A stretch of DNA of 64,000 bases, taken from Thermococcus chitonophagus. GTDB taxonomy: Archaea; Methanobacteriota_B; Thermococci; Thermococcales; Thermococcaceae. Of the stretch, positions 38,113 through 47,768 are shown piece after piece. The position numbers and the translations under genes were made by a program. The stretch spans positions 124,001-188,000 of the forward strand of contig NZ_CP015193.1 in NCBI RefSeq assembly GCF_002214605.1, given 5' to 3'. The notes beneath the pieces are model-generated. The model worked only from the letters and a program-made list of their open reading frames with translations, was not told the origin of the DNA and searched no databases. The stretch's first letter is position 1; every line of letters starts with the position of its first letter.

Positions 38113-38251
38113 GATCCCCGATAGTCAGCGGAGGAATTTATAGATTTTCCCAAGATTGAGTACTCCGAAGATAATTTAACTATCAATGGTAATTGAGTAA
38201 GATTTTTAACTTTCCATGTTAACGCTATTATGGTACTCTGTGGTGGTAAGT

Positions 38252-38825
38252 ATGAGGCTCAAGCTGTCCTTTCTTCCCCTCAATGAAATGGGAGAGTGGA
38301 GAGAGAACAAGCACGCCGTTCAGGGGTTCATCTATGCGATGCTCAAAGACTCGGAGTATGGCTTGAGGCATGACGAGAAGAGGTTCAAGTTTTTCACTTT
38401 TTCGGACATCTTTAGGGATTCTAAGGGACTCTACACGCTCCTGATATCTTCCCCGGACAGGGGGTTCATAGAGACCATCTACCAGAACGTCAAAGACAGG
38501 GAAACGATATACATAGGGAAAGACGAGTTTAGGCTCATTGAGGTCAAGAAGTTCAGGCTTAAACTGAAGAGGGCGTTTCAGACCGGTTCCCCGGTTGTAA
38601 TATACAAGGACTCTACCGAAGCTGAGGAGGAACGGGAAGCTTGATGTGTACGTTAAGGTTGTGAAGAACGGAATTCCGTTTCCAGTCATAGGGAGCAACT
38701 GGGAGTTGCTCGAGAAGGAGAGGATAAAGCCAGAAGAGAGGAAGCTCTACGAGTTTATCATGGACTGTGGCCTGGGGGAGAAGAACTCCCTCGGTTTTGG
38801 GTTTTTGAATCCGATAAGGAGGTGA
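38252..38825 (+). pseudogene. cas6: cas6, frameshifted and internally shortened
   Basis: Cas6 cuts CRISPR precursor RNA. The N-terminal RAMP fold is present (MRLKLSFLPLNEMGEW..., through VVIYKDST), and the C-terminal glycine-rich loop is clear (DCGLGEKNSLGFGFLNP). Between them the reading frame changes at about 38635: the first frame stops at 38644, and the second reads KLDVYVKVVKNGIPFPV. The total is about 190 residues against 240-265 for Pyrococcus Cas6, so a mid-protein segment of some 60 residues is missing as well. Functional Cas6 must come from elsewhere in the genome. Confidence 0.85.
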
Positions 38826-38829
38826 TCTA

Positions 38830-41085
38830 GTGGATATAAGGGACTTAATAGCCTTAGGAGGCCTCCTTCACGACATAGGTAAGCCCGTCCAAAGGGCCCG
38901 CCTTTATAATGGAGATCATTCAATTCAAGGCCACAACTTTCTCCTCGATCTTGCGGAGAAAACTGGAGTCAAGGAATACGAAATTCTTGCCCTCTTCTCA
39001 AGGTTCCATCATAAGAAGTATATGGAAGAAGTGAGAGAGCTTAATATCCCTAACGACATAAAGATTGCTCTATATGTTGTCTACGTAGCAGACAACATTT
39101 CCTCAAAGGAGAGGGAAGAAGAAAAAGGATATGATATTAGAAGACCCCTGAAGTCGGTCTTCAACAGAAACTTAGGTTATCCCCTTTATGAGCTCAACCT
39201 AGAGACATTGCCCATCCCGGGAGAAGTGGATGGGATAACGAGCGAAGAGTACAGGAAGCTCGTTAAAGCGCTCAAGGAAGACTTGAAAAAGGTAGAGCTA
39301 AGAGTCGACAAGGTAATGCCTATTCTGGAGAAGCACTTAACCTTCGTTAGTTCTGTCACGACGGAAAACAACGTGATATCCCTCTACGACCACCTTAAGA
39401 TGACTTCAGCTATCGCGCTAGCCCTGTACAACGCTGGCTGTAGGCCAGGAAGCGTCGAAGAAGCTGAAAGGTGCATGAGGGAGAAGAACCTCCTCCTTGT
39501 AGAGGGTGACTTTTCCGGAATTCAGAACTTCATATACTCGGTGAGTGGGAAGGGGACGCTCAAGTACCTTAGGGCAAGGAGTGCCTACCTGGAGCTGATA
39601 GGCTGGGACATCGTTCTCAAGATAATAGAGGATTTAGACCTAACACTTGCCAATGTTGTCTTCAACGCCGGCGGGCACTTCATGATAATAGCTCAGAACA
39701 CAAAGGGGGCAAGGAACAAGCTTGAGGATATCAGAAGAAAGGTGACGGAGTGGCTATGGAAGAAGTTTGAAGGGAGGCTGTACATAGGAATTGACTGGGA
39801 AGAATGCACGGGAGAAGAGTTAATGAAGGATTTCAACAAAGTCAGGGGGAGGCTGAAGAAAAAGGTTACGATAAGAAAACTAAAGAGGTTCGAGTTTGTA
39901 AACAATGTTTTCACGGTTGGAGACAGAGGCAGGTTAGAGGAGTGCCAAATCTGTGGCGTTGAGGTTCCAGAGGAGGAGCTAAAGGAATTAGGGTTTGAAG
40001 ACGGAGAGGTAGCAAAAGTCTGTGAAACCTGTCACGCTCTCTGGTTCCTGGGAGAGAAGCTAATAAAGATGGAGAAAGGCCTCGTTCTCACAGACAAAAT
40101 AACTGGGGAAGGGATTCCGGGGCCCTTCTCGGAGTTTCTACCATATGAGGGGCAACTGCAAGGGAAGTACCTCCTGATGAAGAACACTTTCAGCCCTCCC
40201 AGGACGGACATGGTTTTCGTTCCTTACATAGTCGCCGACTACTATAGGGAGAAGGAGGGGAGGGTAATAAACTTCAATGAACTCGCGGAAGAGTCAGTGG
40301 GAGCAAAGAGAATTGGAGTTATAAAGGGGGACGTTGATAAACTGGGAGAGTATTTCGCCAATAGAAAGTCAATATCAGAGTACGCTACCGCTTCAAGGTT
40401 CATGGACTACTTCTTCAAGTTCTACCTAAAGGGAGTAATTCGGGGGTACTACTCCGATATTATTGGGGAAGTTCCCTCCCTGGGAGAGTGGAAGGAGAAT
40501 CCAAATGTAGTCGTCGTGTACGCCGGTGGAGATGATTTCCTCATAGTGGGGAGCTGGAACGAGATTTTTGAGCTTGCCTTCAGGATAAGGGAGGCCTTCA
40601 GGAAGTACACGGGAGAAGGCCTTACAATTTCAATAGCCCTGGGCTACTTCCACTCGAAGACACCGATATACAGGATCGCGGATGTGATGACGGAGAGGTT
40701 AGAGAAGGCTAAAGAGGAGGGAAGAGACGCCATCTACGTAATCGAGAGAACAGGATGGAGAATCTCTTATCCCTGGGATATTTACATGGACTTTTGGAGA
40801 GAGATTGGGAGGAAAGTGTACAGTGATGGCAGGTTAACCGGAAAGTTCAGGGATAAGAAAGGGCTACTCCACAAGGTACTCGAGCTCAGGGAACTCTATG
40901 TCAGGGATCCTAAGGATGTAAGATGGGCTTATCTCCTCGCATATCACCTTTCTAGGCATGAGGTCGAGGAAGTGTTTAGGAAGATTCTGGGTATAGACTC
41001 CAAAACATTAGAGGAGGAGAAGCCCCAGCCGATTTATTGGGTTGATGGGATATTGAAAGTTATTCTCATGGCCGTTAGGGGGTGA
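38830..41085 (+). CDS. csm1: Cas10/Csm1, type III-A signature protein
   Basis: The large subunit of the Csm complex. It makes cyclic oligoadenylates and cuts single-stranded DNA on target-RNA binding. 751 residues: an HD nuclease domain with GGLLHDIGKP (H14, D15), a zinc finger CQICGVEVPEEE...CETC (about 374-401), and the cyclase Palm with YAGGDDFLIV (GGDD near residue 566), both intact. GTG start at 38830 with GGAGGTGATC, which overlaps the cas6 end. Confidence 0.94.
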   Translation: MDIRDLIALGGLLHDIGKPVQRARLYNGDHSIQGHNFLLDLAEKTGVKEYEILALFSRFHHKKYMEEVRELNIPNDIKIALYVVYVADNISSKEREEEKGYDIRRPLKSVFNRNLGYPLYELNLETLPIPGEVDGITSEEYRKLVKALKEDLKKVELRVDKVMPILEKHLTFVSSVTTENNVISLYDHLKMTSAIALALYNAGCRPGSVEEAERCMREKNLLLVEGDFSGIQNFIYSVSGKGTLKYLRARSAYLELIGWDIVLKIIEDLDLTLANVVFNAGGHFMIIAQNTKGARNKLEDIRRKVTEWLWKKFEGRLYIGIDWEECTGEELMKDFNKVRGRLKKKVTIRKLKRFEFVNNVFTVGDRGRLEECQICGVEVPEEELKELGFEDGEVAKVCETCHALWFLGEKLIKMEKGLVLTDKITGEGIPGPFSEFLPYEGQLQGKYLLMKNTFSPPRTDMVFVPYIVADYYREKEGRVINFNELAEESVGAKRIGVIKGDVDKLGEYFANRKSISEYATASRFMDYFFKFYLKGVIRGYYSDIIGEVPSLGEWKENPNVVVVYAGGDDFLIVGSWNEIFELAFRIREAFRKYTGEGLTISIALGYFHSKTPIYRIADVMTERLEKAKEEGRDAIYVIERTGWRISYPWDIYMDFWREIGRKVYSDGRLTGKFRDKKGLLHKVLELRELYVRDPKDVRWAYLLAYHLSRHEVEEVFRKILGIDSKTLEEEKPQPIYWVDGILKVILMAVRG

Positions 41086-41089
41086 TTTT

Positions 41090-41566
41090 GTGGATCCTTT
41101 TGTTGTTAAGAACCAGTTGAAGATGGACAAAAATTACTGGAGCAAGGTGGAGCCGAAGGTTAAGGAGATAGCAAGAAAGGCTGAAAACTTCCAAGACTGG
41201 GAGCCAGGAGAAACCCTCGACTATGCGATAACAATAGCCTCATATCTAGTTTCGAAAGATCTGAGAACTAACCAGATAAGGAAGATACTTGAGATGGTAA
41301 GGAACGTCGAGTTGAAAGTAAAGACCGGAAGGGATGAAGACATAAGAGACGATGTTGCAAGAATAAGGCTTCTTTTGGCGTACACGGTAGGAAAGTCGCA
41401 GAAAAATACCAGAGAGGCATTGGAGCACTTGTATATGGTTCTGGAACCAATACTGAAAAAGATGAGTGAAGACAACAATTTCGCGGTCAATAATTTTGGC
41501 AAGTTTTTCGATTTCCTCCAAGCAATAGTCGCTTATCATAGGTTTTTAGGAGGGAAGGAGAAATGA
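41090..41566 (+). CDS. csm2: Csm2 small subunit
   Basis: A 158-residue all-helical protein in the csm1-csm3 slot, where Csm2 forms the inner filament of the complex. GTG start at 41090 with GGGGTGATT. ATGA overlap with csm3. The central charged block (TIASYLVSKDLRTNQIRKILEMVRNVE) resembles Csm2 helices. The call rests on position, size and helicity more than on motif. Confidence 0.85.
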   Translation: MDPFVVKNQLKMDKNYWSKVEPKVKEIARKAENFQDWEPGETLDYAITIASYLVSKDLRTNQIRKILEMVRNVELKVKTGRDEDIRDDVARIRLLLAYTVGKSQKNTREALEHLYMVLEPILKKMSEDNNFAVNNFGKFFDFLQAIVAYHRFLGGKEK

Positions 41567-42426
41567 ACAGGGAATTTTATGGTAAGGTCATTATAGAGGG
41601 AGAGATCGAGGCTCTCACGGGTCTTCACATAGGGGCGCAGAGGGATATCTCCGAGATAGGTGGAATTGACAATCCAGTTATAAAGGATCCGCACACAGGT
41701 CTGCCATACATCCCAGGTTCCTCCCTGAAGGGGAGGCTTAGGTCCCTCTTCGAGATCTATGTCAACTCGAAACTCGATGAGCTTAAGGATCAGTACAAAG
41801 GGCTAAAGAATTACACGAAAGGTAGTTGCAGGGAAATAGGGAAAGAGAACTGTGGGAGGTTTTTCAACAGAGAACTGCATAACATCTGGATCCACGTTTG
41901 CAACACATACGAGGAAGCAAGGAACTGTCCAGTCTGTAGGCTGTTCGGGGCGAGCGGAAAGGAGAGTAACTTCCCCTCTAGGGTAATAGTTAGGGATGCC
42001 TTCCTAACGGAGGAGTGGAAGGAGAAGTGGAGGAAGGGAGAAGAGATCACCGAGGCTAAAATTGAAGTCGGAATAGACAGGATAACATCCCAGGCTAACC
42101 CCAGGACTACTGAAAGAGTTGTCGCTGGAGCAAGGTTCAACTTTGAGATTATCTACACGGTCGAAGATCTAAATGAGGTGGAAGACGATCTAAAGCATCT
42201 CCTTATGTCGATGCTTCTCCTAGAGGACAGCTACCTTGGAGGTTCCGGAAGCAGGGGGTACGGTAAGGTCAAGTTCCACATCAAGAGGATAGCGTTCAAG
42301 CCCAGGGAGTTCTACGAGACCGGCGATGAAGGGAAAATAAAATCCACTAAACAGTACAAGAGCGTCCAAGAGTTACTGAACAACATAAGCGATGTTATAA
42401 GCCTGATAAAACCCCAAGGGGGCTAG
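41563..42426 (+). CDS. csm3: Csm3, backbone subunit with target-RNA nuclease
   Basis: A 287-residue Cas7-type RAMP protein. The catalytic Asp that slices target RNA every six bases is expected in GAQRDISEIGGIDNPVIK (D28, matching D33 of Streptococcus Csm3). YIPGSSLKGRLRS is the first RAMP glycine loop, and GGSGSRGYGKVKF the C-terminal one. The cysteines CSRxxC and CPVCRLF may bind zinc. Repeated copies make the spine of the Csm effector. Confidence 0.95.
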   Translation: MNREFYGKVIIEGEIEALTGLHIGAQRDISEIGGIDNPVIKDPHTGLPYIPGSSLKGRLRSLFEIYVNSKLDELKDQYKGLKNYTKGSCREIGKENCGRFFNRELHNIWIHVCNTYEEARNCPVCRLFGASGKESNFPSRVIVRDAFLTEEWKEKWRKGEEITEAKIEVGIDRITSQANPRTTERVVAGARFNFEIIYTVEDLNEVEDDLKHLLMSMLLLEDSYLGGSGSRGYGKVKFHIKRIAFKPREFYETGDEGKIKSTKQYKSVQELLNNISDVISLIKPQGG

Positions 42427-42431
42427 ATGTT

Positions 42432-43289
42432 GTGGGCAAGTACTTAGCAATTAAGATGATTCCGAAGGGGCCCTTCAGGGAAATCCCGAAGGCCACCACA
42501 CTCTTCGGAGCGATAGCCAACGCCGTAAGAGAGATCTACGGGGGTTATGAAACAGAAAAGTTCATAAGGGAGTTCAGCGAGAAAGCCAGGATTTCCTCTG
42601 CTTTTCCCTACTTGGGAGAAGAGTATTTCCTTCCTTTCCCCCTGAACGCCGAAGCAAGCCTATATGAGATCTTCAAGGGAGACATCTCAAAGATCAAGGA
42701 GACAAGAGAGAAGCCTTACATACCTTTAGACGCATTTGAGAAGGCCATAAGGCTCCAAGAGTTCACGGTGAAAGATATTCCCTACAAGAGGGTGGAGATA
42801 CCAAAGGTTTCGCTGGACAGGGTTTCCCAGGACTCTTCAATTTACTTCTGGGATGCAGTCGTGTTCAAGGAAAATGGTGGTCTCTACTTCCTATATGACG
42901 GGCCAAAAGATTTCTTTGAGAGGTACATAGGGCCCGCAATGAACTTCCTGGGGGATCATGGGATTGGAGGGAAGGGAACCTGGGGCTACGGATTGTTCGT
43001 GCCGGAAATAACGGAAGTCTACATAGACGAGCCCCAGGGAAACGCCTTCGTCACTTTATCCCCGATGTACCCGAGGAATGAGAACTCGCTGATCCTGTGG
43101 AAGGTCGAGAAGATCGGGGGATGGAGCTGGGGGAGGAGGAAGCCAAAGGTGCCAATGGTTCTGGAGGGATCCGTGATCAGAGACGATCCAGGAAAGATGA
43201 TCGAGCTCGATCTAGGCCTCCCGTTTAAAATTTACGTGAACGGAAAGGCCTTCCCAATTAAAGCTGAAGCCCCGAGGGATGCTCTATGA
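42432..43289 (+). CDS. csm4: Csm4, crRNA 5'-end cap subunit
   Basis: A 285-residue Cas5-like RAMP. It holds the 8-nucleotide crRNA 5' tag and contacts Cas10. Typical features are the N-terminal PKGPFREIPKATTLFGAI and the late GIGGKGTWGYGLF glycine loop. GTG start at 42432. Overlap with csm5 (ATGA). Confidence 0.93.
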   Translation: MGKYLAIKMIPKGPFREIPKATTLFGAIANAVREIYGGYETEKFIREFSEKARISSAFPYLGEEYFLPFPLNAEASLYEIFKGDISKIKETREKPYIPLDAFEKAIRLQEFTVKDIPYKRVEIPKVSLDRVSQDSSIYFWDAVVFKENGGLYFLYDGPKDFFERYIGPAMNFLGDHGIGGKGTWGYGLFVPEITEVYIDEPQGNAFVTLSPMYPRNENSLILWKVEKIGGWSWGRRKPKVPMVLEGSVIRDDPGKMIELDLGLPFKIYVNGKAFPIKAEAPRDAL

Positions 43290-44440
43290 ACGTTCTAACT
43301 CCGCTCCACATAGGAAACGGGAACGAGCTAACGCCAATAGACTTCTATCCTAGGGACAATGAGATTCTAGTTCTGGACGTCGAAAGGCTAGTGCACGACC
43401 TGCAGAGGCTTGGAGCCGATATAGGAGAGATCCTCGATATGATAAGGAACCCAACTGAAGACCTCTACGTCTGGAAGAAGTTTTTCGCCGAGTACAGGAT
43501 AAATCCGGAGCAGTACGCTAAGTACAAACTTAAGGTGAGGGGCAGGATAGGGAAAATGAGCTCGAGGATAAGGGAGTTCATAAAGGAAAATGGAAAGCCC
43601 TACATTCCCGGGAGTTCAATAAAGGGGGCAATAAGGACTGCAGTAATGTATGAGATCATCAAGGAGTGTGGAAACACGCTCACGGTTATAGAAGCCCTAA
43701 AAGAAGGGGCAAAAGTAGCAGGGAAAGATCCAATAGCGGTGCAGGGGCTTATAAGGGGCATAGGACATCCCGCGAATAGCGATATCCTCGATTACTACAT
43801 CCACTACATCGATATGGAGATCAAGAGGGCCTCCCAAAGGAGGAAGGGGGTAAACTTAAGGACAATTGACGACCTCTTAGAGGCGATAGTCTTCGGGTTC
43901 GATATTGGAAGGGGTGGAGTAAGGCACGAACCCAAGAGGGATCCACTGAGAGCCCTCATCGTTAGGGATTCCTCAAAGGTACAGCTCAAGAATCTAGCAG
44001 TTTATGAAGTCAGGATTATTGGAGCAGACGTTGACATTCCAGTGTGGGTCGAAGCACTAGAGCCGAACACCACGTTCAACGTTGAGGTTAAGTTTGACAA
44101 GGACTTAGCAGAGAGGAACTCCAGCTACTTCAACGGCCTCCTCTGGCACTGTAAAGGTGAGGAATTGGAAGATTTCATCTGGAAGGCAGTTGAGGACTTC
44201 TATGGTGAATTGGCTAGGATTGACGGAATTAGGGGGTCAAACCTCCTGAGAATAGGTTGGGGCAAGGGCTGGGTGTCTAACACCATAGGCCTTCTCCTAA
44301 AGAGGAAAGGTCAGAAATGGGAGAGGGTTAGGAAAAAGCTGGGACTTGGTAAAAAACCCAAAGGAAAGAGCATTTCCTCAGTATTTCCCAAGACCAGGAG
44401 AATTGCAGACGGAATGCCAATGGGGTGGGTAGAGTTATGA
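43286..44440 (+). CDS. csm5: Csm5, crRNA 3'-end subunit
   Basis: A 384-residue RAMP that caps the 3' end of the Csm filament and recruits nucleases for crRNA maturation. MNVLTPLHIGNGNELTP at the start and YIPGSSIKGAIRTAVMYE (about 106-123) are diagnostic. The C-terminal part has GWGKGWVSNTIG. It is the last csm gene; its stop overlaps the start of the broken csx1 gene. Confidence 0.93.
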   Translation: MNVLTPLHIGNGNELTPIDFYPRDNEILVLDVERLVHDLQRLGADIGEILDMIRNPTEDLYVWKKFFAEYRINPEQYAKYKLKVRGRIGKMSSRIREFIKENGKPYIPGSSIKGAIRTAVMYEIIKECGNTLTVIEALKEGAKVAGKDPIAVQGLIRGIGHPANSDILDYYIHYIDMEIKRASQRRKGVNLRTIDDLLEAIVFGFDIGRGGVRHEPKRDPLRALIVRDSSKVQLKNLAVYEVRIIGADVDIPVWVEALEPNTTFNVEVKFDKDLAERNSSYFNGLLWHCKGEELEDFIWKAVEDFYGELARIDGIRGSNLLRIGWGKGWVSNTIGLLLKRKGQKWERVRKKLGLGKKPKGKSISSVFPKTRRIADGMPMGWVEL

Positions 44441-45543
44441 AGGTCTTGATTTCCCCCTGGGGGAACTTCAGGAGCTGGAGTGAAGTGGAGTACCACTTCG
44501 AAGGTAAACGCATGAAATCGAAATCCCCGCTCCCCCTCCTTCACGATGCGATTGAACCGGACAAAACCATGGTTATCCTGCCGGATACCCTCGCAAGTGA
44601 TCTAGAAAGGGCGGAGAGAGAAGTCGAGGAAGGGGCCAGGGAATTCCTGAGGGAGCTTGGAGTTGAGGCAGAGGTAATAGTGATCCGGGAACTGGGAAGT
44701 TCCCCAACGGAGAGTTCCTGGGGCATCCAACGGACGCCTATTACTATCTCACCTACAGGCTTTCCCGGGAGATTCCAGTGAAAGATCTCGAGGTTCACCT
44801 CGACATAACCCACGGCCTGAGTCACAAGCTTAGGTGTAAACGTGATAGAGGAGAGGAATATTGTAGAGAGACCAGTAAGCGAGAAGGTAGGGAAACGGGT
44901 ACTCAAAAATTACTCCCTCGAGAACGCTGAATTTGGCAGAATAATGGCAAAGTTCAGGATTAACTCGGCGAAGCTCAATCTCTGGACTTCTTCAATATTA
45001 CTTGGACTACCCCTACTCCTAGCAACCACTCACCCAAATCTAACCGAAATACTTCAAATACTGGATGAGGCCCTCTGCGAGTTTAGGGAAAATACCGAAG
45101 TTCAAGGGAAGACCCTCGAGAGGAGGATTGGATTAGGAAAAGATTTCGCAACGCTATCAAAGCTCGCCTTTCAGGTTAGGGTTATCAACTGTCTCCTAGA
45201 GGATATGAACCTGCCCAAGGAAGAATTATCCGCCGACGAGCTTTTCGAAATAGCGGATAGGGTGTTCAAAGGCAGAATCGGGGCATCAACAAGAAAGGAA
45301 ATAGACAGGATACTAACAAGGGTTGGAGACGTGAAGGAGTGGACTAGGCTAAGAGAGTTCTTCCCGAATGCAAACCCCCAGGTAGACCCCAGGAACTTCT
45401 TAGCCCATGCTGGCCTCGAAGCTAACCTAGTGGAGGTAAAGAGAGAGAAGGACGTGCTTTTTAGGTATACTAAGGATCGGGTTCTCTACGGAGGGAAGAT
45501 GGAAGATCCATGGAGGGTTATATCGAGGATTTTGGGTGGTTAA
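44437..45543 (+). pseudogene. csx1: csx1 (CARF-HEPN), frameshifted and missing part of the CARF domain
   Basis: Csx1 is a ribonuclease switched on by cyclic tetra-adenylate. The first part (MKVLISPWGNFRSWSEVEYHF to REL) ends out of frame at 44781. The correct continuation in another frame reads FPNGEFLGHPTDAYYYLTYR and LDITHGLS, where intact relatives continue with NYMPVLTY-type sequence. Then the frame changes again to VIEERNIVERP. The HEPN part is readable, with the RNase motif R-N-F-L-A-H (RxxxxH). The total is about 370 residues against 450 or more for intact relatives. ATG 44437 overlaps the csm5 stop. Confidence 0.8.
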
Positions 45544-46798
45544 AGTGCTCCTCCCATATATGAGGAATGGCGAACTATTTTTGGAAAGAATTGGAGTAAA
45601 GGAAGTTAGTGAAGATGTGGTTAAGGAGAAGTACCTCGAACCAATAAAGGCCCTAACCCTCGACTTAATTCCGGTGGAAGATGACGCCCAAGCCCTCAAG
45701 CTATTAAAGAGCTACGGCTTCGAAGTTGCCGTAACTAGTAAGAGCATACTAGATGCTTTTCTAAAGAGGAGGAAGGGAGTATGCTCAATCTGCGGTAGGG
45801 AGGGAGAAGTCGTTGAGAACAGGGCCTTCATATACCCTTTCGAGAGGAAGATAGATTCTATAGTAAACGAAAAGAACAGGCTGACCTTCTGCTTAGAACA
45901 CGCCTTCAAGCTCTATTCGGCAATGGGATACCTCTACGTAGTCCCCATCGGAGGGAAGGATAAGCTCAAGTTCTTCTTTGAAGGTGAAAGCAGGGCATTT
46001 AGAAGATTTTCCTACCTGTTCAGGGAGTTCTGGAAGGAGAAATCGAATGTAAACAGGGACAGGGTAGTAACAAAGCTCAGCTTAAAGCCCTACCACGGGA
46101 ACGAGGCGTTCTTCTCAGTCCTCTACGACTTCGTTGACTTCCTCAGGGGAAGAAGGATGATACAGGAAGCCTACGATATCGAGAGGAGTATAAGGGCATA
46201 CCTAGTCTACGGCTCGGGCCAGTTCTACGGATCAACTATCGTGGAGGGGACTAGGCTCGTAGAGCTCACGAAGTTCCTGGCAACTTTAGCGGAGAAGAAG
46301 GTTGTGAAGGGCTTTTTTGACGACCTCGTTATTCCAAGGGGTAAGGATAAAAAGAAGAACACGCTCGAGAGGGAGAAGTTCTTCTCGAAACTGCTGGACG
46401 GAAAGTTCGATTTTATCTTACTGAACCAGATATTCATTGAGAGGGTGAAGAGAAAGTTGAGGGTGCCGAGATATTATCTTCCCTGGGCTCGCGCGTATTT
46501 TGAAGCCTTCGGAGGTGATATCTTGAACCTGGAGGTTTTTGAAAGGATAAACGGGCTGGGCTACTCCCTGGGGAAGAAAGTGAAGGGAACGAACCTAGAG
46601 AAGTACTTCTGGGAGCTCTTCAGGGCCAGGGGCTTTGAGGAATTCATGAACAAACTTGTCGAACTGCAGGCCAAGCTCGAAATTAGTATGGACGTTAGGC
46701 CCTTCTACGAGAACGAGAAGAATTGGAAGGTTTTGAAGGCCATCCTCCTGAACGGTATGCTAAACGCGATCCACGGTGGTGAAGATGAAGGCAATTGA
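45536..46798 (+). CDS. cas8: Cas8 (Cst1/Cas8a1-like), large subunit of a type I Cascade
   Basis: 420 residues. It carries a zinc-finger-like pair CSICG (82-86) and a following FCLEHAF. The order Cas8-Cas7-Cas5 fits the Cst (I-B/I-G type) cascade seen in Pyrococcus. Cas8 recognises the PAM and recruits Cas3. GTG start overlaps the csx1 end by 8 bases. The family is fast-evolving, so the assignment rests largely on position and zinc motif. Confidence 0.8.
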   Translation: MVKVLLPYMRNGELFLERIGVKEVSEDVVKEKYLEPIKALTLDLIPVEDDAQALKLLKSYGFEVAVTSKSILDAFLKRRKGVCSICGREGEVVENRAFIYPFERKIDSIVNEKNRLTFCLEHAFKLYSAMGYLYVVPIGGKDKLKFFFEGESRAFRRFSYLFREFWKEKSNVNRDRVVTKLSLKPYHGNEAFFSVLYDFVDFLRGRRMIQEAYDIERSIRAYLVYGSGQFYGSTIVEGTRLVELTKFLATLAEKKVVKGFFDDLVIPRGKDKKKNTLEREKFFSKLLDGKFDFILLNQIFIERVKRKLRVPRYYLPWARAYFEAFGGDILNLEVFERINGLGYSLGKKVKGTNLEKYFWELFRARGFEEFMNKLVELQAKLEISMDVRPFYENEKNWKVLKAILLNGMLNAIHGGEDEGN

Positions 46799-47768
46799 AG
46801 TTGTTACCCTAACAAAGGTTGAGGGGGCAAATCTAAACTCGAACGGAACCGAGGGGGTAATCTCGGTCTTAAAGAAGGTAAGGGATCCAGTGGACGGGAG
46901 GGAGTACGTTAGGATCTCGGGGCAGAGCGTGAAGTACCACCTAAGGCAGATCCTCAAAGAATTAGGCTGGGAGCTCAGCCAGATAGTCCCCAGGGCTGAA
47001 GGTGGGCAGAAAGTCATAGTTTCCCAGGGAGAGCCACACAGGTACATAGACGATGACCTCTTCGGCTACATGATTGCCAAGAAAGTCGAGGGCAAGAACG
47101 CCACCCTAAGGAGAACCGCGGTCGTGAGAACTAACGGAATGATGTCGATATTCCCCTACCAGGAGGACAGGGACTTTGGAGTTCGCTACGATCCGACGGG
47201 GGATCAGCACAACATATACGAGACCGAGATAACTACAAACGTCATGAGGGGGAACTTCTTCATAGAGGTTGACAGGCTTGGGGTTTTCAAGGAGGGCCTA
47301 GAGGTTCCAAGGCTTGAGGGCCTTGAAGTCAGGAGGGAGAGGGATCCGACGGGCAATGAGGTAACGCTCTACGTCCTACCAAAGGAGGAGAGGGAGAAGA
47401 GGCTTAGGGCGATAATAAAGGCCATCCTAGAGTACCACGGTGGGGCTAAGCTAAGCAACTTCTTCACCAAGGTGTACCCTGAGATTGCAGTTGTGGTATT
47501 ACTGAGGAGGAAGATACCAGTGGTTGGAGATGCATTACGGGTCAAGGAAGGTTACGTTGACGGGAAGTTCGTTCTAGACGTGGAGAGGCTCAAGGAGACG
47601 CTTGAGGCCTTCAGAGACAACATAGAAAAGATCTACATAGGGCTATTTGAGAGCAGGTTCGCCAACGTTGAAGAGCTTAAGGAGGCGTTCAAGGACTGGG
47701 ACAACGTGAAGATAATGAGCATGAAAGACCTGAAGGAGGAGATGGAGAAAATAGGCCTCGGTGAGTGA
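46785..47768 (+). CDS. cas7: Cas7 (Cst2/DevR family), Cascade backbone
   Basis: 327 residues. Cas7 forms the helical backbone along the crRNA. The first strand has EVVTLTKVEGANLNSNGTEG, then VRISGQSVKYHLRQIL and TRRTAVVRTNG-type sequence, as in the DevR/Cst2 group. ATG 46785 with GGTGGTGA upstream is better than the GTG at 46776. It overlaps Cas8 by 14 bases and Cas5 by 4. Confidence 0.92.
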   Translation: MKAIEVVTLTKVEGANLNSNGTEGVISVLKKVRDPVDGREYVRISGQSVKYHLRQILKELGWELSQIVPRAEGGQKVIVSQGEPHRYIDDDLFGYMIAKKVEGKNATLRRTAVVRTNGMMSIFPYQEDRDFGVRYDPTGDQHNIYETEITTNVMRGNFFIEVDRLGVFKEGLEVPRLEGLEVRRERDPTGNEVTLYVLPKEEREKRLRAIIKAILEYHGGAKLSNFFTKVYPEIAVVVLLRRKIPVVGDALRVKEGYVDGKFVLDVERLKETLEAFRDNIEKIYIGLFESRFANVEELKEAFKDWDNVKIMSMKDLKEEMEKIGLGE

